A stretch of DNA of 64,000 bases from Xylophilus sp. (GTDB lineage Bacteria; Pseudomonadota; Gammaproteobacteria; Burkholderiales; Burkholderiaceae_C). The notes under the pieces are model-generated. The model made no database searches. It was given only the letters and a program-made list of their open reading frames with translations, and was not told the origin of the DNA. The stretch lies in assembly GCA_009914555.1 (NCBI GenBank), contig WNDY01000015.1, positions 1 through 64,000 on the forward strand, written 5' to 3'. Numbering within the stretch: the first letter of the stretch is position 1; each line of letters opens with the position of its first letter. Shown here in pieces: positions 34,298 to 42,423 of the stretch. Position numbers and translations under genes: made by a program.

Positions 34298-35412
34298 TGA
34301 CCGAAGCCGTGATCGACGTCGAATACGACCAGCCGGCCGAAGGCAGCGGCGTGTGCTCCACCCGCCATGCCTGGGCCCGCGTGCCGCCCGAGCCGTCGCA
34401 GCCCGAGCGGACCGCGCTCAAGGCCCGCATCCGCGAACTGCTGCGCGCGCGCGACGCGGTCATGGTGTCGCACTACTACGTGCACCCGGACCTGCAGGAC
34501 CTGGCCGAGGAGACCGGCGGCATCGTCGCCGACTCGCTGGAGATGGCGCGCTTCGGCCGCGACCATCCGGCGCAGACACTGGTCGTCTCCGGCGTGCGCT
34601 TCATGGGCGAGAGCGCCAAGATCCTCAGCCCCGACAAGACGGTGCTGATGCCCGACCTGGACGCCACCTGCTCGCTCGACCTGGGCTGCCCGGCCGACGC
34701 CTTCGGCGCCTTCTGCCACCAGCATCCGGACCGTGCCGTCGTCGTCTATGCCAACACCAGCGCGGCGGTGAAGGCGCGCGCCGACTGGATGGTCACGTCG
34801 AGCTGCGCGCTGGAGATCGTGAGCGCCCTGAAGCAGTCCGGCCGCAAGATCCTCTGGGCGCCCGACCGCCACCTGGGCGCCTACATCCAGCGCGAGACGG
34901 GCGCCGACATGCTGATGTGGAACGGCGCCTGCATCGTCCACGACGAGTTCAAGGCGTTCGAGCTGGAGGCGCTCAAGCGCGACCACCCGCACGCCAAGGT
35001 GCTGGTGCACCCCGAGAGCCCGGCCGAGGTCGTCGCGCTGGCCGACGCAGTCGGCTCCACCTCGGCCATCCTGGCGGCGGCCCGCACGCTGGACGCGCGC
35101 GAATTCATCGTCGCCACCGACAGCGGCATGCTGCACAAGCTGCGCACGCTGAACCCGGACAAGGTCTTCATCGAGGCGCCCACGGCCGGCAACAGCGCCA
35201 CCTGCAAGAGCTGCACGCACTGTCCCTGGATGGCGATGAACGGCCTGGCCGGCGTGGCGCACGTGCTGGAGACCGACGCCAATGCGATCCATGTGGATCC
35301 GGAGCTGGGCCGGCGCGCGCGCGTGCCGATCGACCGGATGCTGGCGTGCACCGTCGCGCTCAGGAACGGCGCAGCGCCGGGCAGCCTGGTGCCGGGGATC
35401 GGGGCGGCGTGA
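34297..35412 (+). CDS. nadA: Quinolinate synthase A
   Basis: A 371-residue [4Fe-4S] enzyme that condenses iminoaspartate (from NadB) with dihydroxyacetone phosphate to quinolinate. It has the three-fold repeated domain plan; visible markers are [36 protein letters not shown], the first cluster cysteine in [35 protein letters not shown], and the C-terminal [13 protein letters not shown]. The ATG at 34297 overlaps the nadC stop; a GTG one codon earlier is an alternative. An N-terminal extension of about 30 residues is typical of proteobacterial NadA. Confidence 0.97.
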   Translation: MTEAVIDVEYDQPAEGSGVCSTRHAWARVPPEPSQPERTALKARIRELLRARDAVMVSHYYVHPDLQDLAEETGGIVADSLEMARFGRDHPAQTLVVSGVRFMGESAKILSPDKTVLMPDLDATCSLDLGCPADAFGAFCHQHPDRAVVVYANTSAAVKARADWMVTSSCALEIVSALKQSGRKILWAPDRHLGAYIQRETGADMLMWNGACIVHDEFKAFELEALKRDHPHAKVLVHPESPAEVVALADAVGSTSAILAAARTLDAREFIVATDSGMLHKLRTLNPDKVFIEAPTAGNSATCKSCTHCPWMAMNGLAGVAHVLETDANAIHVDPELGRRARVPIDRMLACTVALRNGAAPGSLVPGIGAA

Positions 35413-35626
35413 AGCCTTCGCGCCCTACACCCCGGAAGACCCGCGACTGGATCCACTTCACCGACGAGCAGCCCACCGTGCCGGTCTTTGCGGGGCTTCG
35501 ACCGCCACGAGGCGAAGGCCGCGCGCGAAGCCGGCACCGCGCCGAGCTACATGGGGCACCTTCACGAGCGCCAAGCGCCACGTGCTGTACAGCTTCGCCC
35601 ACGGCAAGCGCGCGCTGCGGGGAACG
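35413..35626 (+). pseudogene. Frame-broken coding remnant of unknown family
   Basis: Directly after nadA, frames read RDWIHFTDEQPTVPVFAGL and then, after a shift near 35497, FDRHEAKAAREAGTAPSYMGHLHER. The codon texture looks like coding sequence with one frameshift, but I recognise no family and there is no good start. It may be a decayed gene end. Confidence 0.25.
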
Positions 35627-35895
35627 TCAGCGCCCGCCCTGACTGAGCCGGATGTCGTAGGCCAGCCGCTGCACCTCGGCCTCGTCGAGTCCGGAAACCG
35701 TGATGCGCAACCCGTGTGGCGCATCTCCCACACGGAACCCGTCGCCCACACGCGCCAGCCACCCGCGGCGGGCCAGCCCAAAGACCACAGGCTGGCTTGC
35801 CTGCTGTAGCGGCACCCAGAGGTTGAGCCCATCGGCCGGCAGCACCACCGGCAGGCCGCAAGCCTGTTCAATCGGGGACCGTGCAGGTCTTCCTT
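35627..35895 (-). pseudogene. 3' fragment of a MocR-type (GntR/aminotransferase) regulator
   Basis: The minus strand reads GLPVVLPADGLNLWVPLQQASQPVVFGLARRGWLARVGDGFRVGD...LRITVSGLDEAEVQRLAYDI to a stop. This is the C-terminal small domain of fold-type I aminotransferases fused to GntR HTHs (MocR group), where GLHLWVPL... and ...GFRxxxAPGLRITVSxL are typical. Everything upstream (HTH and PLP lysine region) is gone; the sequence changes character near 35895 and nadB follows. It is a remnant. Confidence 0.6.
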
Positions 35896-35936
35896 GGAAA
35901 AACTTGTTTTCTCCCGAGGCGGTGCGATGGGCAGAC

Positions 35937-37548
35937 TCACCCCTCCTGCGGCACCAGGACCGTCGGCGCCGCCGGCCCTGCCGCGCGCGGGTAGTCGCGG
36001 CTGTAGTGCAGCCCGCGGCTCTCACGCCGCAGCCGGGCCGAGCGCACGATCAGGTCGGCCACCTGCACCAGGTTGCGCAGTTCCAGCAGGTCTCGCGTGA
36101 CGTGGAAGCTGGCGTAGAACTCGTCGATCTCGGCCGCCAGCAGCGCGATGCGGTGGGCGGCTCGCTCCAGCCGCTTGCTGGTGCGCACGATGCCCACGTA
36201 GTCCCACATGAAGCGGCGCAGTTCGTCCCAGTTGTGGGCGATGACCACGGCCTCGTCGGCGTCGCGCACCTGGCTGTCGTCCCACGCCGGCAGGGCGGGC
36301 AGCGGCGCGGCCGGCGGCGCTTCTTCCGCGATGGCGCGGCTGGCGGCCTGGGCCAGCACGATGCATTCGAGCAGCGAGTTGCTGGCCAGCCGGTTGGCGC
36401 CGTGCAGGCCGGTGCAGCCGGTCTCGCCGATGGCGTAGAGCCCGTCGATGTCGGTGCGCCCGGCCAGGTCGGTCAGCACGCCGCCGCAGGTGTAGTGCGC
36501 CGCCGGCACCACGGGGATGGGCTCGCGCGTGATGTCGATGCCCAGCTCGGCGCAGCGCGCCAGGATGTTCGGGAAATGCGCGCGCAGGAATTCCGGGCTC
36601 TGGTGCGAGATGTCCAGGTGTACGCAGTCGAGGCCGTGGCGCTTCATCTCGTCGTCGATGGCGCGGGCCACGATGTCGCGCGGCGCCAGTTCGGCGCGTT
36701 CGTCGTGCGCGGGCATGAAGCGCGTGCCGCCGGCCGAGGGCGGTAGCTTGAGCAGCCCGCCCTCGCCGCGCACCGCCTCGCTGATCAGGAAGGACTTGGC
36801 CCGCGGGTGGTACAGGCAGGTTGGGTGGAACTGGATGAACTCCATGTTGGCCACCCGGCAGCCGGCGCGCCAGGCCGCGGCGATGCCGTCGCCGGTGGCG
36901 GTGTCGGGGTTGGAGGTGTAGAGGTAGACCTTGCCCGCGCCGCCGGTGGCCAGAATCGTCCGAGGGGCGCGGAAGGTGCGCACCGTGTCGCTGGCGGTGT
37001 CGAGCGCATACAGGCCCAGGCAGCGCTGCCCGGACTGCCGGTTCTGAACCAAGCCGAGCTTGCGGGCGGTGATCAGGTCGACCAGCACGTGGTCCGAACA
37101 GCGTGATCCGCGGCGTGGCGCGCACCACGTCCAGCAGCGTGCGCTGCACCGCGGCGCCGGTGGCGTCGGCCGCATGCACGATGCGGCGCGCGCCGTGGCC
37201 GCCCTCGCGCGTGAGGTGCAGGTGTTCGCCGTCCTCTTCCTTCGTGAACGGCACGCCGTGGCGGCGCAGCCAGGCGATGGCCTCGGGCGCATGCTCCACG
37301 ATGAAGCGCGTCGCGGCCGGGTCGCTCAGGCCGGCGCCGGCGACCAGCGTGTCAGCCACGTGGGCGTCGAAGCTGTCGTCCTCGGCCAGCACGGCGGCGA
37401 TGCCGCCCTGGGCCCAGCCGCTGGCGCCGTCGGCGAGCGTCCGCTTGGTGAGCACCGCCACGCGGTGGGTGGGCGCGAGCTGGAGCGCGGCGGTCAGGCC
37501 GGCGAGCCCGCTGCCGACGACGAGCACGTCGAAATCGTGAAAGGTCAT
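35937..37548 (-). pseudogene. nadB: L-aspartate oxidase with internal frameshift
   Basis: Two overlapping minus-strand frames together make a full-length NadB (about 537 residues if repaired). The first, from ATG 37548, gives the FAD-binding VVGSGLAGLTAALQL, TKRTLADGASGWAQGGIAAVL and reaches RATPRITLF. The frame is then lost at about 37093-37097, where two bases appear to be missing. The second resumes [14 protein letters not shown]... and continues through [56 protein letters not shown] and the C-terminal helical domain. NadB oxidises L-aspartate to iminoaspartate for NadA. As read, the enzyme cannot be made; sequencing error, true decay and frameshifting remain open. The gene converges on nadA and is divergent from the glutathione reductase gene. 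Confidence 0.85.
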
Positions 37549-37664
37549 GGCGAAAGGTGATGGGGGCTTGGGACGGCGCGGTGCGGCGGCATCCGGTAGA
37601 TTGCGGGCGGCATTGTCACGCAAACGCTGGCGAGGCCCTGGCCCGTGAACGAACCGATCCGCGC

Positions 37665-39047
37665 ATGACTTCCTCCACTCCTTCCGCTTCGGCCGGCACG
37701 CCGGTCGACCTCTTCGTCATCGGCGGCGGCAGCGCCGGTGTGCGCGCGGCGCGCCAGGCCGCGCAGCGCGGCGCCCGCGTGGCATTGGCCGAGCCCGGCC
37801 GGCTGGGCGGCACCTGCGTGAATGTGGGCTGCATCCCCAAGAAGCTCTACAGCCACGCGGCCGGCTATGCGCTCGCGTTCGACGAGGCGCGCGGCTACGG
37901 CTGGCGCTTCGCGGCCGATCCGGTGCTGGACTGGGAGGCGCTCAAGACGGCGCGCGCCGCCGAGATCGCGCGCCTCAACGGCGTCTACCTGCGGCTGCTG
38001 ACCGAGGCCGGCGTCGAGCTGGTCCCGGCGCGCGCGCAGCTCGCCGGCGGCGGCGTGGTGGAGGCGGGCGGCCGGCGCTTTGCCGCGAAGCACGTGCTGG
38101 TCGCCACCGGCGGCGGGCCGTTCGTGCCCGAGCTGCCGGGGCGCGAGCATGTCGTCTCGTCCGACGCCATGTTCGACCTGCCGCGCTTCCCGCGCCGGCT
38201 GGTGGTGGTGGGCGGCGGCTACATCGCCTGCGAGATGGTCTCGGTCTTCCACGGCCTGGGGGCCGAGGTGGACCTGGTGCAGCGTGGCGGCCGGCTGCTC
38301 GCCGGCTTCGACGACGAGTTGGCCCGCTTCCTTGCGCGGGAGCTGGAGCGCACGGGCGTCAGGCTGCACTTCGGCGCCGAGGTGGCGCGGGTGGAGCCGT
38401 CAGGCGATGCCTTGCAGGCGGTGCTCGCGGATGGCCGCACGCTGGCGGCCGACGTGGTGCTCTATGCCACCGGCCGGCGGCCGTCCACCGCCGGCCTGGG
38501 GCTGGAGGCTGCCGGTGTGCGGCTCGATGCACGCGGCTCCATCGCCGTCGACGACCGCTACGAGACCTCGGCGCCCGGCGTGTTCGCGGTGGGCGACGTG
38601 TCGTCCACCCAGCCGCTCACGCCGGTCGCGCTGGCCGAGGCGATGGCGGTGGTGGACCACCTGTATGGCGACGGCAGGCGCCGCGTGGACTACGACACCG
38701 TGCCTACGGCCGTCTTCACCCATCCGGGCGCCGCGGCCGTCGGCCTGAGCGAGGAGAAGGCGCGCGGGAAATTCGGCGCGGTGCGCGTCTACCGCAGCGA
38801 CTTCCGCTCGCTGCGCCATACGCTCACCGGCAGCCAGGAACGCACGCTGGTCAAGCTGGTGGTGGACGACGCGAGCGACCGCGTCGTCGGCCTGCACCTG
38901 GTCGGCGCGGACGCGGGGGAGATCGCCCAGGGCTTCGCGGTTGCGATGCGCGCGGGCGCGACCAAGGCGGATTTCGACGCCACCATTGGCATCCATCCGA
39001 CTGTGGCCGAGGAATTCGTCACGCTGCGGGAGCTGACGAGGAGGTAG
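37665..39047 (+). CDS. gor: Glutathione-disulfide reductase
   Basis: A 460-residue NADPH-dependent flavoenzyme that keeps glutathione reduced. FAD site FVIGGGSAGVRAAR (18-30), redox-active disulfide GGTCVNVGCIPKK with C51 and C56, NADPH site VVVGGGYIACEMVSVFHGLGAEVDLVQRG (the Arg fits NADPH preference), second FAD motif APGVFAVGDVSS, and the interface catalytic region GIHPTVAEEF with the active His. The ATG at 37665 places the FAD motif at the usual distance; the upstream in-frame extension is not conserved. Divergent from nadB; converges on an exported peroxiredoxin-like gene with a hairpin between. Confidence 0.93.
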   Translation: MTSSTPSASAGTPVDLFVIGGGSAGVRAARQAAQRGARVALAEPGRLGGTCVNVGCIPKKLYSHAAGYALAFDEARGYGWRFAADPVLDWEALKTARAAEIARLNGVYLRLLTEAGVELVPARAQLAGGGVVEAGGRRFAAKHVLVATGGGPFVPELPGREHVVSSDAMFDLPRFPRRLVVVGGGYIACEMVSVFHGLGAEVDLVQRGGRLLAGFDDELARFLARELERTGVRLHFGAEVARVEPSGDALQAVLADGRTLAADVVLYATGRRPSTAGLGLEAAGVRLDARGSIAVDDRYETSAPGVFAVGDVSSTQPLTPVALAEAMAVVDHLYGDGRRRVDYDTVPTAVFTHPGAAAVGLSEEKARGKFGAVRVYRSDFRSLRHTLTGSQERTLVKLVVDDASDRVVGLHLVGADAGEIAQGFAVAMRAGATKADFDATIGIHPTVAEEFVTLRELTRR

Positions 39048-39053
39048 GGGTAC

Positions 39054-39127
39054 GGGCCTGCCGGGCCGCCCCGCCCCAAGAGCGGAGGGCGCCCGGCCTC
39101 TCCGACCCTGCGCAGGCAGGCAGGCCC
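39054..39127. terminator. Hairpin between convergent genes
   Basis: GGGCCTGCC (39054-39062) and GGCAGGCCC (39119-39127) are perfect 9-bp arms bounding the whole 85-bp gap between the gor stop and the peroxiredoxin-like stop. GC-rich inner sequence can form further stems. Confidence 0.45.
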
Positions 39128-39132
39128 GGGCC

Positions 39133-39876
39133 TCATTTGTTCCGGACCGGGCAGCCGTACGGCCGCGTCGTCGCCTGCGCGACGGCGCGGCCGGCCAGCA
39201 CGTCCTCCAGCGCCTGGCGCACATGGTTCGTCGCCCGCCCCACGTCGGCCTGCTGGCTGGAGGCGATGCTGTCGATCGCGCCCTCGTAGGCCAGCGTGCC
39301 CTGCGCGTCGACGATGAAGACGTGCGGCGTCACGTGCGCGCCGTAGGACCGGGCGAGCGTGCCGTCGGTGTCGGCCAGCGTGGCCGTGGGCGCGGCGCCC
39401 TGGCTCTTCTGCCAGGCAGCCAGCAGCTGGGGCAGCAGGTGCTCGGCATGGTTCTCGGCGGTGGAATCGACCGACAGCCAGGCCACGCCGCGCGCGGCGC
39501 ATTCCTGCTGCAGCGAGGGAATGCTGCCGCTGGCGTAGTGCTTGCGCACGAAGGCGCAGCTGGGGTTGAACCATTCCAGCACCAGCACGCGGCCGCGGTA
39601 GCCGGCCAGCGTGTGCAGGTTCCCGTCGAGGTCGGGCGTGGCGAAATCCGGCGCCGGCTGGCCGACCGGGGCGGAAGGCGCGCTCGACACGGCGGCCGAA
39701 GCGGCTGCCGCCGCGGGCGCGGCCTTGCGAGCCTTGCCGGTGTTCTTCTTGGGCACCGTTTTCTTTTTGGCGGGCGCTGCGTGCAGCAGGGCGGGCAGCA
39801 GCGCGATGGCGCCGGTCACCAGGGTGCGGCGGGTGGTGTCGGGAGAGCGGGGGGAAGACGGTCGAGAAAGAGGCAT
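39133..39876 (-). CDS. Exported AhpC/TSA-type redoxin
   Basis: A 247-residue protein. TTRRTLVTGAIALLPALLHAAPA is a twin-arginine-like export signal, followed by a Lys/Ala/Pro-rich linker (about 36-68). The redoxin domain starts VGQPAPDFATPDLDGNLHTLAGYRGRVLVLEWFNPSCAFV with a single peroxidatic-position Cys (C107); HVTPHVFIVDAQG holds the cis-Pro. A second Cys lies near the C-terminus (C242). It resembles thioredoxin-fold peroxiredoxins or SCO/TlpA-like proteins of the periplasm. It lies 39 bp downstream of the ScsB/DsbD-like gene, which could supply its electrons. Confidence 0.83.
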   Translation of the reverse strand: MPLSRPSSPRSPDTTRRTLVTGAIALLPALLHAAPAKKKTVPKKNTGKARKAAPAAAAASAAVSSAPSAPVGQPAPDFATPDLDGNLHTLAGYRGRVLVLEWFNPSCAFVRKHYASGSIPSLQQECAARGVAWLSVDSTAENHAEHLLPQLLAAWQKSQGAAPTATLADTDGTLARSYGAHVTPHVFIVDAQGTLAYEGAIDSIASSQQADVGRATNHVRQALEDVLAGRAVAQATTRPYGCPVRNK

Positions 39877-39915
39877 GCAGGCTTCCCGGAAACGGAGAAT
39901 GGAGAAAAAAAAGGA

Positions 39916-42111
39916 TCAGCGTCCGGCCAGCGCGGCGCGCACGTCGCCCGCCGCGATCACCTCGGACAGCACCACGGGCGCGCGGCCCGGGGCGTAGACC
40001 GCATACACCGGCACGCCGTTGCGCCCCAGAGTGCGCAGGGCGGCGGTGATGGCGGGGTCGGCGCGCGTCCAGTCGGCGCGCAGCAGGGCCACGTTGCGCG
40101 CGTGCAGGTCGGCGAGCAGCGCGGCGTCGGACAGCGTGGTCTTCTTGTTGTACTGGCAGGTCACGCACCAGGCGGCGGTGAAGTCGACGAAGACCGGACG
40201 GCCCGCGGCCGTCAGCTCGGCCACGCGCCCGGCCGACCAGGGCTGCCAGTCGCCGTCGGCCTGCGCAACGGCCTGCGCCGGGGCCTGCGGCCGCAGCAGC
40301 AGCGGGCCCAGCGCGGCCGCCAGCGCGGCGAACGCGGCCACGGCCAGCGTGCCGACCACGAGGCGCGCACGGCCGCGCAGCGCAAAGGCCCAGGCCACGG
40401 CGGCCAGCGCCACCAGCAGCGCGAGCAAGGCGCCTGCGCCATCGATGCCGGCCTGCTGGCCCAGCACCCACACCAGCCAGGCCACGGTGGCGAACATCGG
40501 GAAGGCCATCACTTGGCGGAAGGTCTCCATCCAGGCGCCGGGCCGCGGCAGCAGCCGTGCGCTGGCCGGCGCCAGGGCCGCAGCCAGGAAGGGCAGTGCC
40601 AGCCCCAGGCCCAGCGCGCCGAAGACAGCCATCGCCTGCGCGGGCGGCAGCCCGATCGCAAAGCCGAGCGATGCGCCCATGAACGGCGCGGTGCAGGGCG
40701 AGGCCACGGCCACGGCCAGCACGCCCGACAGCAGCGCATCGACCGCCGGGTGGCGCGCCTGCGCGCCGGCGAGGCCGGCGGGCGCGAACTGACCGAACTG
40801 GAACACGCCCGCGAGGTTGAGCCCGATCAGCGTGAACAGCGCCGCCAGCGCCGCCACCACGGCGGGCGACTGCAGCTGGAAGCCCCAGCCGACCTGCGCG
40901 CCGGCCGCGCGCAGCGCGAGCATCAGCGCGCCGAGCGCGAGGAAGGACGCGACCACGCCCACGGTGTAGGCGAGGCCAGCGATGCGCTGGGCCCGCCGGT
41001 CGCCGCCGTGGCGCGCGATGCCCAGCACCTTGATCGCGAGCACCGGCAGCACGCAGGGCATGAGGTTGAGGACCAGCCCGCCGAGCAGGGCGGCGGCCAG
41101 CGCGGCCAGCAGCGCGCCGGCGCCCAGCGGCGCGGCGGCGGGCGGCCGAGGGGATGCCGCATGGGCCGCCAGCGCCGCGGCCAGCGCCGGCGGCATGGCC
41201 GCCGCCCGGGCGGCAGGCCAGCCGCCTTCGACCGACGCCACGGTGCGCCAGGCCGTGGCGCCGTCCTGTGCTTTCAATACAAGGGGTATGGTCTCAGGCC
41301 GGGCGGCAGGCGCCGGCGACAGGTGGATACTCCCGGTCCAAACCGTTCCCTCCCAGGCCTGCTGCCAGCGCGGGCCGTGGGCTGCGTCGTTGTCGATGAC
41401 CTCGGCCACCTCGGGAAAGACCTCCAGCGGCCTGTCGCGCGCCGCGGCCGGCAGGCCGTCCACGCGGATCGCGAGCCTGTCGCCCTCCACGCGGACGGTG
41501 CTGTGCGCGTCCGGCACATCCAGCGGCCGGGCGGCGCGGGCCGCGTCGAACGCGGCGGCGTCGAGCGCGGTCGAGCCCTGCACCGGCAGCCGGAGCGCGA
41601 AGTCGCCTTCCTCCGGAATGCATTCCTTGCTGCAGACCAGCCAGCGCGCATGCAGCCTGATGTCCACCGTGGCCGCGTTGCCGGGGACGAGCGCGCCGCC
41701 CGGGCGGAAGTCCTGCGCCACCGTCACGGGCACCGGCAGCAGCAGCGTGCCCTCGTAGCCGTAATTGACCAGGCTGCCGATGCGCAGCTTGTGCGGCACC
41801 GGCCAGTCGATCCCGCCGGGGTCCAGGCCGGCAGGCAGCGTCCAGGCCAGCTCGGTCGGCAGGCCGGAGTCGCCCGGGTTCTTCCAGTAGGTGTGCCACC
41901 CGGGCTGGTGCTCGATGCGCAGCCCCAGCGTCAGCGGCCGGCCCGGCGCCACGCCCTGCGGCGCCAGGGCGGCCAGTTCGGCGCGCACGTGCGGCGTGGT
42001 CACGGTGCTGGAGGCGGCCGGCGGCTGCTGCGCGGCGGCGGGCAGCGGCAGTGCCACGAGCGCGAGGGCGGCACCGGCCAGCAGGCGGCGCAGGGAGGCG
42101 GGCGGGATCAT
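39916..42111 (-). CDS. ScsB/DsbD-type thiol-disulfide interchange protein
   Basis: A 731-residue inner-membrane electron carrier that moves reducing power from cytoplasmic thioredoxin to periplasmic thiols. Residues 1-27 are a signal peptide. The N-terminal periplasmic domain (to about 330) has WLVCSKECIPEEG with C160 and C164, typical of the ScsB branch. The membrane domain carries the CcdA-like cysteines in NLMPCVLPVL (C353) and ASPCTAPFM (C473). The C-terminal thioredoxin domain has WCVTC (C649, C652). The ATG at 42111 is chosen because a signal peptide follows; the open frame extends upstream without homology. Its likely partner is the redoxin just downstream. Confidence 0.9.
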   Translation of the reverse strand: MIPPASLRRLLAGAALALVALPLPAAAQQPPAASSTVTTPHVRAELAALAPQGVAPGRPLTLGLRIEHQPGWHTYWKNPGDSGLPTELAWTLPAGLDPGGIDWPVPHKLRIGSLVNYGYEGTLLLPVPVTVAQDFRPGGALVPGNAATVDIRLHARWLVCSKECIPEEGDFALRLPVQGSTALDAAAFDAARAARPLDVPDAHSTVRVEGDRLAIRVDGLPAAARDRPLEVFPEVAEVIDNDAAHGPRWQQAWEGTVWTGSIHLSPAPAARPETIPLVLKAQDGATAWRTVASVEGGWPAARAAAMPPALAAALAAHAASPRPPAAAPLGAGALLAALAAALLGGLVLNLMPCVLPVLAIKVLGIARHGGDRRAQRIAGLAYTVGVVASFLALGALMLALRAAGAQVGWGFQLQSPAVVAALAALFTLIGLNLAGVFQFGQFAPAGLAGAQARHPAVDALLSGVLAVAVASPCTAPFMGASLGFAIGLPPAQAMAVFGALGLGLALPFLAAALAPASARLLPRPGAWMETFRQVMAFPMFATVAWLVWVLGQQAGIDGAGALLALLVALAAVAWAFALRGRARLVVGTLAVAAFAALAAALGPLLLRPQAPAQAVAQADGDWQPWSAGRVAELTAAGRPVFVDFTAAWCVTCQYNKKTTLSDAALLADLHARNVALLRADWTRADPAITAALRTLGRNGVPVYAVYAPGRAPVVLSEVIAAGDVRAALAGR

Positions 42112-42423
42112 GACGGGGTAGGAGGGCGCGGCTGCGGCGGGAGTTCCGGAGCCGACAAGGATACCGAGGATGCGGCGCCCGACCTGCGCTGGCGGCGCCG
42201 TCGGCAGCTGCGGCGAAAGGCGAAGCCGTGCGAAAAACACCGAAACGGCGTTTCCGAAAAAGCTGCTGTCGCAAATACAGGGCTGCTTTTGCGCTGCTGC
42301 AGGAGACGCAATTCGCATTCCCTGCGGCTGTGGAGCACGCCGACATAATGCGCGTCGGCGGAAATATCCCAATGGCATGGATATTGCGGAAAAGAGCGGC
42401 CCCTGTCCATACGGACCACTCAT
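42112..42423. promoter_or_regulatory. Divergent intergenic region between ScsB/DsbD-like and TonB-receptor genes
   Basis: 312 bp of lower-GC sequence. GAAACG-G-CGTTTC at 42242-42254 is a perfect 13-bp palindrome that could be an operator for the receptor gene. Short frames occur but none is supported. No Fur-like box (GATAATGATAATC-like) was found, which argues against simple iron control of the receptor. Confidence 0.4.

Noticed and set aside
35937..37292. Second half of nadB as a separate gene
   Set aside because: Its first 60 residues are not NadB-like and it begins in the middle of the FAD domain; a single frameshifted nadB explains both halves.
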